Made by a program: the position numbers and the translations under genes
Shown here: piece by piece, positions 1-13,100 of the stretch
Layout: every line of letters starts with the position of its first letter
Position numbering within the stretch: the stretch's first letter is position 1
Origin: Saccharina japonica
Taxonomy: Eukaryota > Sar > Phaeophyceae > Laminariales > Laminariaceae
Assembly (NCBI GenBank): GCA_008828725.1
Contig: MEHQ01004261.1
Span: forward strand, 36,516-100,515
Length of the DNA stretch: 64,000 nt
Direction: 5' to 3'
The notes under the pieces: generated by a model
Databases searched by the model: none
What the model was told of the DNA's origin: nothing
The model's input: only the letters and a program-made list of their open reading frames with translations

Positions 1-93
1 CCCCCCCCTGTGGTACCTCAGACCCAAGCTACGGTAGAGGTGCCCCTGCATACAGGCCATCTTGTGAGGGTGGTCAGTCGCTTGAGGGACAGC

Positions 94-331
94 GCCTATT
101 TGCAGCATGCAGCCTGCAAAAAAAACACAGCTAAAAAAATACTAGTTTTTGGGGCACGGATGAACATTTGGTTAGGGTTTGGTTAGGGTTAGGGTTATAT
201 ACGAGTCGTAGGGTTAGTCTAGCCGCCAAAAAGTTATAATGTTCATCCGTGCCCCAAAAACTAGTACCAGGTATCTTTTTTCGAGCTGTTTTTTTTTTTT
301 TTTTTGCAGCCTGCATGCTGCAAATAGGAGA
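94..331. mobile_element. Fold-back element with telomere-like loop
   Basis: Long terminal inverted repeats are visible: the left arm begins CCTATTTGCAGCATGCAG and runs through AAACTAGTTTTTGGGGCACG; the right arm is its reverse complement and ends GCATGCTGCAAATAGG. A 28-bp inner stretch (141-168 against 237-265) is a perfect match. The loop carries GGTTAGGGTT-type tracts at about 171-222. No coding sequence is present, so this is a MITE-like or fold-back element of unknown superfamily. Confidence 0.7.
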
Positions 332-470
332 TCCCCACTTGAGGAGCTCTATACCCCCACCCGAAAAACTGATTTTGGAGGAAAACGAAACTTCTACCCG
401 ATGAATATATATAAATCGAATAATATTGCGGCCCAGAATTGGAATTCCGACGATTTTTGGGTGAAACCCT

Positions 471-548
471 TTTAGAACTGCAAACGATTTCAGTCTAGTT
501 CCAAGTGTTTTGTCCCCACATCGGGACTGCAGTCCTCAATGGGTTAAG
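471..548. mobile_element. TTAA-type MITE, diverged copy
   Basis: Diverged copy of the window-wide 85-90 bp family described at 16197-16283. The left end reads TTTAGAACTGC and the right end CAGTCCTCAATGGGTTAA. The interior keeps CCAAGTGTTTTGTCCCCA. Confidence 0.5.
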
Positions 549-828
549 GAGCCCCCGTCATTCTGGAAACGTTTAAGCCAAAATAAGGTATACCTCTATC
601 GTAGCATGCATCCGTCGGTATGTGCCTCAGTGGTTCCTCTATAGCGACCGGTGTGTGCCAGCGGGGAAAGACGGGGCTATAAACGGCAACCGGCGCTACT
701 CCGGAGGATTGGGGAATATATGTAAGTGTACTGCAGTGACATCGATTGGGGAATATATATTTAAAAAAAAAAAAAACAACAACAGCGATCATATATTTCG
801 ATGTTATTGCAGTAGTAACAGCAAGTAG

Positions 829-1012
829 GTTTTTTGTTTTGTTTTATTTGGTTTTGTTTGTTTTCGTTTCGTTGTGTTTTCGTTGTGTTTTTGTTTTCGC
901 TTTGTTTGTTTGTTTTCGTTTTGTTTGTTTTCGTTGTGTTTTTGTTTTCGTTTTATTTGGTTTTTTATGTTTGATGTGTGTGTGTGTGTGTTTTTTTTTG
1001 TTTTGTTTTTGC
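829..1012. repeat. T/G-rich low-complexity tract
   Basis: About 180 bp of irregular TTTTGTTT/TTTCGTTT units directly upstream of the first TPR exon. It probably supplies the pyrimidine-rich stretch before the acceptor at 1026. Long readings on both strands here are low-complexity artefacts. Confidence 0.8.
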
Positions 1013-1026
1013 GGCGCGCGCTGCAG

Positions 1027-1124
1027 GGCGACTCGCCGGCGGATGTGATCGAGGACATGCGCTCGCTGGGAATGGTGTACTGCCGACAAGGGGTCTACGA
1101 AAAAGCGGAGGTCATGTACAGAAA
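1027..1124 (+). CDS. TPR gene exon 1 (in window)
   Basis: Acceptor GCTGCAG at 1026 and donor AAA|GTGAGT at 1125. It reads GDSPADVIEDMRSLGMVYCR and then QGVYEKAEVMYRK, helices A and B of a TPR (LGMVY and KAEVMY positions). It ends after two bases of a codon, completed by the first base of the next exon. Confidence 0.85.
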
Positions 1125-4100
1125 GTGAGTTGCTGTGCTGCTGCTCGTGAGTGGTGATGCTGCTGGTGGTGCTGCAGATGGTCTTGGTGGGGTTGTGGTG
1201 CTAGTGACGGTGGCGTTGCCGACTGCTGTTGGGGTTGGCCCGGGGGGAGAGGGGGGTGTACTCATATCGTGCACGGCCGTAGTCGTATGACCGGGGGGGG
1301 TACTTGATATTCACGCATGGCCGTAGTCGTATGACTATAGACCCTCGCATCCCTACAATGCCGGGACGGAGCATGTCGGGTTTTCACCAACCAGGGCGGA
1401 CGTTGCTAGCATGGAGCGGGAGGGGAGGGGGGGTACTCATACTTCGCTTGCTTTAGTGGATCGGGCATTGGGCACGCACCCCTTTCGAGACGGAGCACCG
1501 TTCCTACTCCTAATAGAGAATAGAGACGCCTCCTCCAACATTTGGGGCGCTCAATCCCCCCCCCTCCCCCTCCCGGCATATATTACGTTAACCCCTTGAG
1601 ATCTGGTGCCACGTATTTGGCAACAAAGTACTTGGGATTAGTTTGGGGTACGTTTTTCAGTTCTGAATGGGTTAAGAACGTTTTTCCTACGTTTTCTCCT
1701 TCCTGTTTTGCCTTTTTGTGGGGGGTGATGTTGATTGGTGGTGGTGATATTCTTGTCGTTCGATGTTGTCGGCGTATTCCTGCTGCATGATTTGAAGTTA
1801 TTTTTGTGAGTTGGTTCACATTTTTGCTGTTCCCTGTTTTTTTCCTTGAAAACCAACCTGGCAACTCGCCGATCGATCAATCAACGAACCGTTCTACGAC
1901 ACCGACCAACCCCATCAGACGACCGTTCAACGAACGAACGGACCAACCAGTCAACGAACGGACCGACCAAAACAAACCAATCAGCTATAGCCAACCTATC
2001 TATTTATTTCAACCAACCACACGTCAAACTAGCCTGCTTAATTATTTCAACCAACCGCGTCAAACCAACCAGCCTCCAATGGAATACTTGAACCAAGATA
2101 ATATGAGCAAAATCAAGCAACAGACCGACCAATCAGTCAACCAACCAAAACAACAAACCAGCGAACGGACCGACCAAATCAACCTGCCAACGGACCGATG
2201 AACGAAAACCAACGGATGTTTTGCCCCAATGAACAGGGTGGTGGAAATGGACCGAAAATTCCGAGGCGGGGAAGAGGACCCTTCGGTCATCACGGAGATG
2301 AACGTCTATGCTGTGCTCCTATACGCTCAGGGCAAGATGGACCAGGTGTGGATAGGGGAGGGGAGGGTAGGGGAGGATATCTATATGTTGTATACAATAG
2401 GTGTTTTTGCTTTGGGGGTGGGACGGGGGTTGCCGGGATGCTCGTATTTTTGTTGTACCAGGTATATACATCATGGAGGGGCTCATGGTTTTGGGATTTT
2501 TTTTTGATTGCTTTGTTTTTGTTGCGTTTAGTTTTTCGTTTCCCTGGTTTTACTCCCCCCCCCCCTGATGTCTCCGTCTCGAAAGGGATGCGTGGTCAAT
2601 GGTCAAATGACTAAGGCAAGCGACAAATGAGTACGCCCCCCCCCCCACTGATGTCCAGTATCTTCCTGACTCCCGGAGTTAGATCTATTTCAGGCGTTTT
2701 GTTTTGTGGGTGGGTGGGTCGGTGGCCGGGTGACAAGGAGGGGGTGTGGTGGATGCCAGGATTTGTTGGGAGCATGGGATGCCCGGAATTTTGTTTTTCG
2801 GTTGTGGTTTGTTTTTTGTTTTTTTTTTGTTCTGACATCCCACATCTCTTCCCAACTTCCGGCGACCAAAAAAAAAAAAAAAAAACTTCCAGGCGGAGCC
2901 ACTGTTGAGGAGGGTGCTGGCCCTGCGGGAGAAGGTGCTGGGGCATGATCACGTGGACGCCGCCGAGTCTCTCGTTAACTTAGCGGTGCTCAACAACAGG
3001 AAGGTGGGTGGATGGGTGGGTGGGTGGGTCGGTGGGCTGGTGGCTGCCGCCTGGGCTTAGCTTTGTGTTTGGCCGACGCTTCGTAGGTCGCCTGGGGCCA
3101 TGTGAAGGCATATAGACGGTCCTTGTGTTTCTGGACACGTCGGTTATGTGTCTTAAAGGCCTCCTCGCGCCGAAGAAATTTTACTCGAGAGCCTGCGATT
3201 GCTTGATGTATACGTGGAATACGGAGTATGTCTCGTGTCTGACAACGAACCTGATGCTGGCGATCGCTGGAGCGTGATGCCCGATGCCCCCCCGATCGCT
3301 ATCTTGGGAGATAGATGGTGGCCACAGGCGGCGAAACAGGAAGGGGATAAGATTAGCAAAACGTTCCTTTGTAATATATGTAAACAACGTAATGAGCGCC
3401 CCAAGTGTTGGAGGTGTCTCAATTAGGAGTAGGAACGGTGCTCCGTCTCGAAAGGGATGCGTGGTCAATGGTCAAATGACTAAGGCAAGCAACAAATGAG
3501 TACGCCCCCCTACGTGCCTTCGTACTACTTGCCTGCCTTCTACGTGCCTGCGTACTACCCGTTCTTTCTATACTGTACCCACAACTATGTCGCTTCATCA
3601 ACTTCTTCCCACTTCCTTCTGTGGGTTGGGTGTCAACTTGACGCCGTTCGTGCTTCTTCTCCCGCCGTCTGATCCCGTCCCGTTGTGTCCTTGTGTTGTC
3701 CTGCTCTGTCCTGCTCTGTCCTGCTCTGTCCTGCTCTGTCCTGCTCTGTCCTGCTCTGTCCTGCTCTGTCCTGCCCTGCCCTGTCCCGTTTTATGCAGGG
3801 GATGTACGACGAAGCCTTGCCTAGGCTGAACCGCGCTCTCGCCATCTTACGACAGGTGAACAACGCTCCAAGGTTTTTTAACCTGCTATGTTACAGTTTT
3901 TGGAGGCGTTTTTTCAGTATATTGTTATTATTATTACGAGTATGTAGTATTATTATTGTTGTTGTTGTTATTATTATTATCCGGCCAAGGGATCGATTTT
4001 TTCCTTGAATTGTTGTTATTATTATTATTATTTCAAGGCATCGTTTTTTTCCCTCGAATTATTTCATTAAATTGTTTGTGTTAGACCAACTATTATGGGA

Positions 4101-7100
4101 AATTTATTTTTGGGCCCTCAGAACTGAGTTTTTTAGCCAAAAATACGCGATTTACTCGGCGGCACGGCCAAAAACACCGATAGACTCGTCAGGATGCTCC
4201 CCGTAGTTTTCGTAGAGCTTTCTGACGTACTTTTTCGTTTCTCCAGGGTCGTAGTTTGACTGTTCGTCCAAGTTGCCAGTTCTGAGGACATGATGATTTT
4301 TAGCCAAAAATCCTCAAAGATCCAGTATTTTTGGCCCCAGTTCTGACCAACAAGCCTTATTTCTGGAAACTGATTAGTTGTGATTAGTTGCGCCAAAAAT
4401 CAAAACGAGACCCTAGAAAAACGGAGAACTGCTCCAGAAAGCCCTCGAAAAACTACGGGGTGGATCTTTAGGAGTGTATCGGTGTTTTTGACTGTCCAAC
4501 GGAGTAAAACGGGTATATTGGGCCTAGAAATCAGTTCCTGGAGCCCAAAAATAATGTTTCCCAAAATAGTTGGCCTTATACTTTATACTTGGATCGCGTA
4601 TATTATTATTTATTATGATTATTATTATTATCCGGCCAAGGGATCGATTTTTTTCCTCGAATCATTTCATCAAATTGTGTGTGTGTTATACCTGGATCGC
4701 GCGTATGCGCGTGCTTCTGCTCACAGCTAGCGGTACATATGACCGATCAAATCGATCGATACTCAAGTCCTGCAAGCGGAGAGGATGGGCGATTCTTGTG
4801 TCGATTATACTGTCTAATATTCTATTATACTGTGCCTGGCGGCGTTTTTTAACGATTCCTTCTTCTTGTCGTTTCGTTTTTTGTCTGTCTGTCTTTCTGT
4901 CGGTGGGTCGGTCGGTCGGTCTATCTGTCTGTCTTATCTGTGCTCTAGGCCCACGGCGACCTTCATCCCGAGACTGTGGCTTGTTGGTCCTGGATCGCCG
5001 AGACTCACCAGAAGCAGGGGCAGTACTCAGAGTCGGAAGAGATCCTCATGCAGGTGCGTGCTTTTGTAACGGTCACCAGAGCGCGCGATGGTGCAGCCGT
5101 GGCGCCAGATTTGTGCGATTATGTAACCGTCTCCACATTGCGTGATTATCTAACCGTCGCCAGATTGTGCGATTATGTAACCGTCGCTAGACCACCCCGT
5201 GATAAAAAAATAAAAAAAAAAGCCCGAACACGTCGTCTCATGTCTCAATATGGTCGGAAAACCGGTCCTACAACTTCGGATTGGGGAATAGATAAAAGTA
5301 TGTTTTATTTAGTATGGAAACGGAAAAACTGTCTGCCAAGCGGTTCCACCCGGCGCTATAGGGGGCAACCGGCGCTGTATAGGGGACCCCCTACTGTATG
5401 GTCTTACCACTATGTCCCTTAATATAAGCAACTTTTTTTCATTACTATTCAATCAAGACGGTGCTTATATTTCCGGACAGAGTTGTGTCTTTTACTTGCG
5501 ACCTGAAACGTGATCCCATACTACGTACGCAATTCCTACCTCTGGTACATATTTTCTCGTGACCCGAGCCGATTTACCTGGTCTTACGTAGCTCTGCCGT
5601 GACATTAACCCCTTAAGAACTGGTCCCACGTATTTTGGGGACAAACTACTTGGAATAAGTGTGGAATAAGTTTTTCAGTTCTGAATCGGTTAAGAACGGG
5701 CTGGCCTTAAAGCGGATGCTCTGGAATTAAAACTACTGCCACGTGTGCGTGTATACCTTTCTATCTGCTGGCAGGTGGTCGCGTTGAACCGTCAGATTCT
5801 CGGAGACGACCACCCGGGCGTGGCGGATTCTTTGAGCGACCTGGCCGAGCTGCGACGAGCTCAGGGCAAACTGGACGAGGTGCGTCGGTTATTTTTTTTG
5901 TTTGTCAAGCCAATTGTAGTCGTTCGGAGAGCGTCACTGGGGGTTCGCTGATTTCGAAAGTTGAGAGATCGTTTGCCCGCCAATTGTAGTTGTTGAGAGC
6001 ATTGTAGGCTGTTGATTTCTGATTATAGTCGTTTGAGAGCGTACTGCAGTGGCCGTGGTTTGCCAATCGTATATCGTTGTTTAGAGCGTTTGGTTGTCTG
6101 TTGCCATATATTACGTTGTTGAGCAGCATCATGGTCGTTGTTGTCGATATCGTTTGGTTCTGTTAGCCGATTGTGGACGAGAATAACTGTCTGTGGGCGT
6201 ATTGTTGATCGTGCGTCCACGCCAGACTGCTGTATACCTGGTATACAATCAGCCAATACTTCACTTGAACATTGCTCCATCTGGTATGATACTTTGTCGT
6301 TCTTATGCATGAAATTTAGAGTCGGTTATTTTGCGCTTCGTTTTTTTTGTTTTGTTTTGTCAGCCAATGATATTCGTTCACGCTGACATAGTGACTGAAC
6401 CCCATGAGGCCTTGCAGTCGGAAAGGGGGGAGAATGGGGAGTAGGGGGTGGGGAAGGGGAGGAATAATCACTATCCCCTACTTCGCCGTACGTAGGCATG
6501 TCGATTTTGTAAGCTACACCAACACTTGTTCTCGTACTCCTACTATATAAGTACACCTCTCAATGGTTGTGTTTGTAGGGTGCATACTCTGGGTACCGAT
6601 GCTGGTCATTTTTTTCTCGGGTAGTGTATTGGGGTACCGTCAGAGCACTGTTCGGATATATACCCGGGTACCCGCATAGAGCTACTCCGGTATGCACCTG
6701 GGTGCCCCCAGAGTGCTACGCGGGTACCCGGGTACTGCCAGAGTGATACTTGGGTATGTAACCGGGTACCCCAGAGTGATTCTTGGGTACATATCCGGTT
6801 ACCCCCAGGGTGCTACTTGAATGTATACCGGGGTACCCCCAGAGTGATACTCGAGTATGTACCCGGGTACCCCCATAGTGCTACTCGGGTATCTACCCGG
6901 GTACCCCCAGTGTGCTACTCGAGCATGTACCCAGGTACTCCCAGAGTGCTACTCGGGCATGTACCCGGGTACAAATATACTGGTATACCCAACTGAACAT
7001 CCTTGTAACTCTCTCCTGCTTTTGCTCTCCGTGTACGCTCTCGTTGTTCGTGTGCTATATATGTACTGCGCGTGGGCGGGGTTTTTCCACAGGCTGAGGA

Positions 7101-10100
7101 TTCTCATCTCGAGGCGTTGCGTATCCGGGAAGATTATTTCGGGCCGGACCACGATACGGTTGCCCAGAGCGCCCAGATGCTGTCGCTTCTGCTCCAAAGC
7201 TCAGGCGAGAAACAAAGAAGAAAAAAATGCTCACGCGGTGACGCGTTGGCTGACCTTTTAAAACCTGAACTCTTTACGCATCTATCACGGAGTACCTATC
7301 ATACGATACGTAAGCCGATTTCACGTGTTTTTGGGGTGTGGCACTCTGTCTCTTGATATACGCGGACATTTTTTTTCGTGTGCCATTATTGTAGTTCCAG
7401 AAGTTGGTTATTTTTAGGGACAAGAGATACGATTTATGTGTTTTGTTTTGTTCCGTTTTTTCGTGCATGTATTATAGATTGCGAATTGTTTCGTTTGTTC
7501 CGTTTTGTTTCGTGAGGTAGGTACGAGTACTCGCGAAGTTGACAGTTCCTGGAACCTACCTGTATACACCTTGTGACCGTGGTCATCTGAACTGAACGAA
7601 GTTTGAACCGGACTGAACCGGATTGAACTTATATGAATTGAAGTGGACTGAACTGAATTGAACTGGTGTGGGCTTAGCTGAACTTGGCTGAACTGGGCTG
7701 AGCTGAACCGGAATCCTGACAATACGGCAGTCGCTGTGAAAAACGCGCGCGGGCGGGAGAGATCGGATTCCCATTTTTTTTTTTCTATCGATCTGGGTTT
7801 TATAGGTCAAATGTAGTACAGCGGTGGTCCTCTTACGGTGCGGGTTGAGTAGTGCCGGCTGCCCACTACAGTGCTGACGAAATCGCTTGACACAGATTCG
7901 TCATGCGGCTACGGCCATGCACGACATGAGTACGACTACGGCCATGCATGGCGTAAGTACACCACCCCTCTCCCCCCCCCCCAACACCGTTAATGCTAGC
8001 TACTCGTAGCCAGTTCCCCGCCGTCCCAAAATACTTTAATCTCGGGCCTCCGCCGTCGCAACGCTTCCACGGTGGCTGCCTCCAGCCCACGGTTGCCCTC
8101 GGCGTGGACCTCTCTCAGCCGCTGCAGCGATGCCAAGGCCTCTTCAGGGAGAGCCGTGAGGGAATTGTTGGAGACCCGGAGGCTTCGCAGGCTTGACAGC
8201 GAGGCAACGGAGGTCGGTAGTTGTGTGAGACCGTTGCCTGCGAACGGGTGGGAGAGTGGGAGTGGGAGTGGGAGTGGGTGGCAGCGAGATTAGGGTTGAA
8301 ATGTGAGTGAGATTGAGTGAGATTGAAAGTGAGAATGAACGTGAGAGTGAAAAGGAGAGTGGCAGTGAGATTGATCCCTTTAGAACTTGGCTTTTTGGAG
8401 ACTGCTTGATTTTAGTGTGGGGTTTATGGCGGTATCGCACTGCAGTACCCAACACATTAATACTATACTACTTGCGGCAGTATACTCACGAGGAGGGTGG
8501 ATGAGGGATTAATCCGCTAAATAACCACCATTTCCACCACGACCAAGGCTCCACCCCCGCCAACCACCGCCACCACCATCAGTTCTTCATTTTAGCATTT
8601 TTTAGCGTTGGAGTGACAAAGCTGTGGAAAACGGAATGGTGTTAGACGTGCTTACTCAACACAGAAGTATGGTTGTCACGACACAGCTTGCTGCTGCTGC
8701 TGCTGCTGCTATTAATACGAGCCTTCCTTACCACCAATTCTGCAACAAGCTTCTAATTACTCTACCGGGACTTCTACTGCTGCTGCTGCTGCTGCCACTG
8801 ATGCCCCCCCCCCCCCGTAAATAGGTGAACACCTAAACGGGGGGAGGGGGCGGGGGCGAGGGGGGTGTTTACGCCATGCATGGCCGTAGTCGTACTCATG
8901 TCGTGCATGGCCGTAGCCGCATGACGAATCTGTGTCAAGCGATTTCGTCAGCACTGTAGTGGGCAGCCGGCACTACTCAACCCGCACCGTAAGAGGACCA
9001 CCGCTGTACTACATTTGACCTATAAAACCCAGATCGATAGAAAAAAAAAAATGGGAATCCGATCTCTCCCGCCCGCGCGCGTTTTTCACAGCGACTGCCG
9101 TATTGTCAGGATTCCGGTTCAGCTCAGCCCAGTTCAGCCAAGTTCAGCTAAGCCCACACCAGTTCAATTCAGTTCAGTCCACTTCAATTCATATAAGTTC
9201 AATCCGGTTCAGTCCGGTTCAAACTTCGTTCAGTTCAGATGACCACGGTCACAAGGTGTATACAGGTAGGTTCCAGGAACTGTCAACTTCGCGAGTACTC
9301 GTACCTACCTCACGAAACAAAACGGAACAAACGAAACAATTCGCAATCTATAATACATGCACGAAAAAACGGAACAAAACAAAACACATAAATCGTATCT
9401 CTTGTCCCTAAAAATAACCAACTTCTGGAACTACAATAATGGCACACGAAAAAAAATGTCCGCGTATATCAAGAGACAGAGTGCCACACCCCAAAAACAC
9501 GTGAAATCGGCTTACGTATCGTATGATAGGTACTCCGTGATAGATGCGTAAAGAGTTCAGGTTTTAAAAGGTCAGCCAACGCGTCACCGCGTGAGCATTT
9601 TTTTCTTCTTTGTTTCTCGCCTGAGCTTTGGAGCAGAAGCGACAGCATCTGGGCGCTCTGGGCAACCGTATCGTGGTCCGGCCCGAAATAATCTTCCCGG
9701 ATACGCAACGCCTCGAGATGAGAATCCTCAGCCTGTGGAAAAACCCCGCCCACGCGCAGTACATATATAGCACACGAACAACGAGAGCGTACACGGAGAG
9801 CAAAAGCAGGAGAGAGTTACAAGGATGTTCAGTTGGGTATACCAGTATATTTGTACCCGGGTACATGCCCGAGTAGCACTCTGGGAGTACCTGGGTACAT
9901 GCTCGAGTAGCACACTGGGGGTACCCGGGTAGATACCCGAGTAGCACTATGGGGGTACCCGGGTACATACTCGAGTATCACTCTGGGGGTACCCCGGTAT
10001 ACATTCAAGTAGCACCCTGGGGGTAACCGGATATGTACCCAAGAATCACTCTGGGGTACCCGGTTACATACCCAAGTATCACTCTGGCAGTACCCGGGTA

Positions 10101-13100
10101 CCCGCGTAGCACTCTGGGGGCACCCAGGTGCATACCGGAGTAGCTCTATGCGGGTACCCGGGTATATATCCGAACAGTGCTCTGACGGTACCCCAATACA
10201 CTACCCGAGAAAAAAATGACCAGCATCGGTACCCAGAGTATGCACCCTACAAACACAACCATTGAGAGGTGTACTTATATAGTAGGAGTACGAGAACAAG
10301 TGTTGGTGTAGCTTACAAAATCGACATGCCTACGTACGGCGAAGTAGGGGATAGTGATTATTCCTCCCCTCCCCACCCCCTACTCCCCATTCTCCCCCCT
10401 TTCCGACTGCAAGGCCTCATGGGGTTCAGTCACTATGTCAGCGTGAACGAATATCATTGGCTGACAAAACAAAACAAAAAAAACGAAGCGCAAAATAACC
10501 GACTCTAAATTTCATGCATAAGAACGACAAAGTATCATACCAGATGGAGCAATGTTCAAGTGAAGTATTGGCTGATTGTATACCAGGTATACAGCAGTCT
10601 GGCGTGGACGCACGATCAACAATACGCCCACAGACAGTTATTCTCGTCCACAATCGGCTAACAGAACCAAACGATATCGACAACAACGACCATGATGCTG
10701 CTCAACAACGTAATATATGGCAACAGACAACCAAACGCTCTAAACAACGATATACGATTGGCAAACCACGGCCACTGCAGTACGCTCTCAAACGACTATA
10801 ATCAGAAATCAACAGCCTACAATGCTCTCAACAACTACAATTGGCGGGCAAACGATCTCTCAACTTTCGAAATCAGCGAACCCCCAGTGACGCTCTCCGA
10901 ACGACTACAATTGGCTTGACAAACAAAAAAAATAACCGACGCACCTCGTCCAGTTTGCCCTGAGCTCGTCGCAGCTCGGCCAGGTCGCTCAAAGAATCCG
11001 CCACGCCCGGGTGGTCGTCTCCGAGAATCTGACGGTTCAACGCGACCACCTGCCAGCAGATAGAAAGGTATACACGCACACGTGGCAGTAGTTTTAATTC
11101 CAGAGCATCCGCTTTAAGGCCAGCCCGTTCTTAACCGATTCAGAACTGAAAAACTTATTCCACACTTATTCCAAGTAGTTTGTCCCCAAAATACGTGGGA
11201 CCAGTTCTTAAGGGGTTAATGTCACGGCAGAGCTACGTAAGACCAGGTAAATCGGCTCGGGTCACGAGAAAATATGTACCAGAGGTAGGAATTGCGTACG
11301 TAGTATGGGATCACGTTTCAGGTCGCAAGTAAAAGACACAACTCTGTCCGGAAATATAAGCACCGTCTTGATTGAATAGTAATGAAAAAAAGTTGCTTAT
11401 ATTAGGGACATAGTGGTAAGACCATACAGTAGGGGGTCCCCTATACAGCGCCGGTTGCCCCCTATAGCGCCGGGTGGAACCGCTTGGCAGACAGTTTTTC
11501 CGTTTCCATACTAAATAAAACATACTTTTATCTATTCCCCAATCCGAAGTTGTAGGACCGGTTTTCCGACCATATTGAGACATGAGACGACGTGTTCGGG
11601 CTTTTTTTTTTATTTTTTTATCACGGGGTGGTCTAGCGACGGTTACATAATCGCACAATCTGGCGACGGTTAGATAATCACGCAATGTGGAGACGGTTAC
11701 ATAATCGCACAAATCTGGCGCCACGGCTGCACCATCGCGCGCTCTGGTGACCGTTACAAAAGCACGCACCTGCATGAGGATCTCTTCCGACTCTGAGTAC
11801 TGCCCCTGCTTCTGGTGAGTCTCGGCGATCCAGGACCAACAAGCCACAGTCTCGGGATGAAGGTCGCCGTGGGCCTAGAGCACAGATAAGACAGACAGAT
11901 AGACCGACCGACCGACCCACCGACAGAAAGACAGACAGACAAAAAACGAAACGACAAGAAGAAGGAATCGTTAAAAAACGCCGCCAGGCACAGTATAATA
12001 GAATATTAGACAGTATAATCGACACAAGAATCGCCCATCCTCTCCGCTTGCAGGACTTGAGTATCGATCGATTTGATCGGTCATATGTACCGCTAGCTGT
12101 GAGCAGAAGCACGCGCATACGCGCGATCCAGGTATAACACACACACAATTTGATGAAATGATTCGAGGAAAAAAATCGATCCCTTGGCCGGATAATAATA
12201 ATAATCATAATAAATAATAATATACGCGATCCAAGTATAAAGTATAACCAACTATTATGGAAATATTGGGTAGAACTGATTTAGAATAAGTTTACTCGAA
12301 GTCAAGAAAAAGAATCAGATCACTCTTGGCCAGTCCGATAATAATGTAATAACTAAGGTTAATAAATCAATAATCAATAATAACAATCACTACAATAACT
12401 GCGAGATCCAAGTAATCGTACTAACAGTAGCCATATCAAATAGTGCACACAAACAATTTAATGAAATAATTCGAGGGAAAAAAACGATGCCTTGAAATAA
12501 TAATAATAATAACAACAATTCAAGGAAAAATCGATCCCTTGGCCGAAATAAAAATAACAACAACAAAATAATAATACTACATACTCGTATAATAATAACA
12601 ACTATACTGAAAAAACGCCTCAAAAACTGTAACATAGCAGGTTAAAAAACCTTGGAGCGTTGTTCACCTGTCGTAAGATGGCGAGAGCCGCGGTTCAGCC
12701 TAGGCAAAGGCTTCGTCGTACATCCCCTGCCATAAAAGGACAGAGAGGACAGCAGGCAGGCAGAGCAGGACAGCAGGACAGGCAGGACAGAGCAGGACAG
12801 AGCAGGAGCAGAGAGCGACGAGCGAGCAGGACAGGACAGAGCAGGTACAGAGACGTAACAAGAGAACAGACAGCAGACAGAGCAGAGAGCAGCAGCAGGA
12901 CAGAGCAGGACAGACACAAGGACACAACGGGACGGGATCAGACGGCGGGAGAAGAAGCACGAACGGCGTCAAGTTGACACCCAACCCACAGAAGGAAGTG
13001 GGAAGAATTGATGAAGCGAATAGTTGTGTACAGTATAAGGAAGAACCGGGTTAGTACGCAGGCCTAGAAGGCAGCAGTTAGTACGAGAGGGGGCGGGGGG

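Larger units (their letters stand above)
3290..7952. repeat. Left arm of large inverted duplication
   Basis: Reads as the reverse complement of 8873-13315; paired coordinates sum to about 16,825 near the centre. The inner part (about 4590-7952) differs by only a few one-base indels, for example near 5421 and 6455. The outer part (about 3520-4590) is more diverged. It contains TPR exons 4-7 in the sense strand. Confidence 0.9.

Noticed and set aside
171-222. A telomere end
   Set aside because: Only a few TTAGGG-like units, enclosed in inverted repeats with unrelated sequence on both sides.
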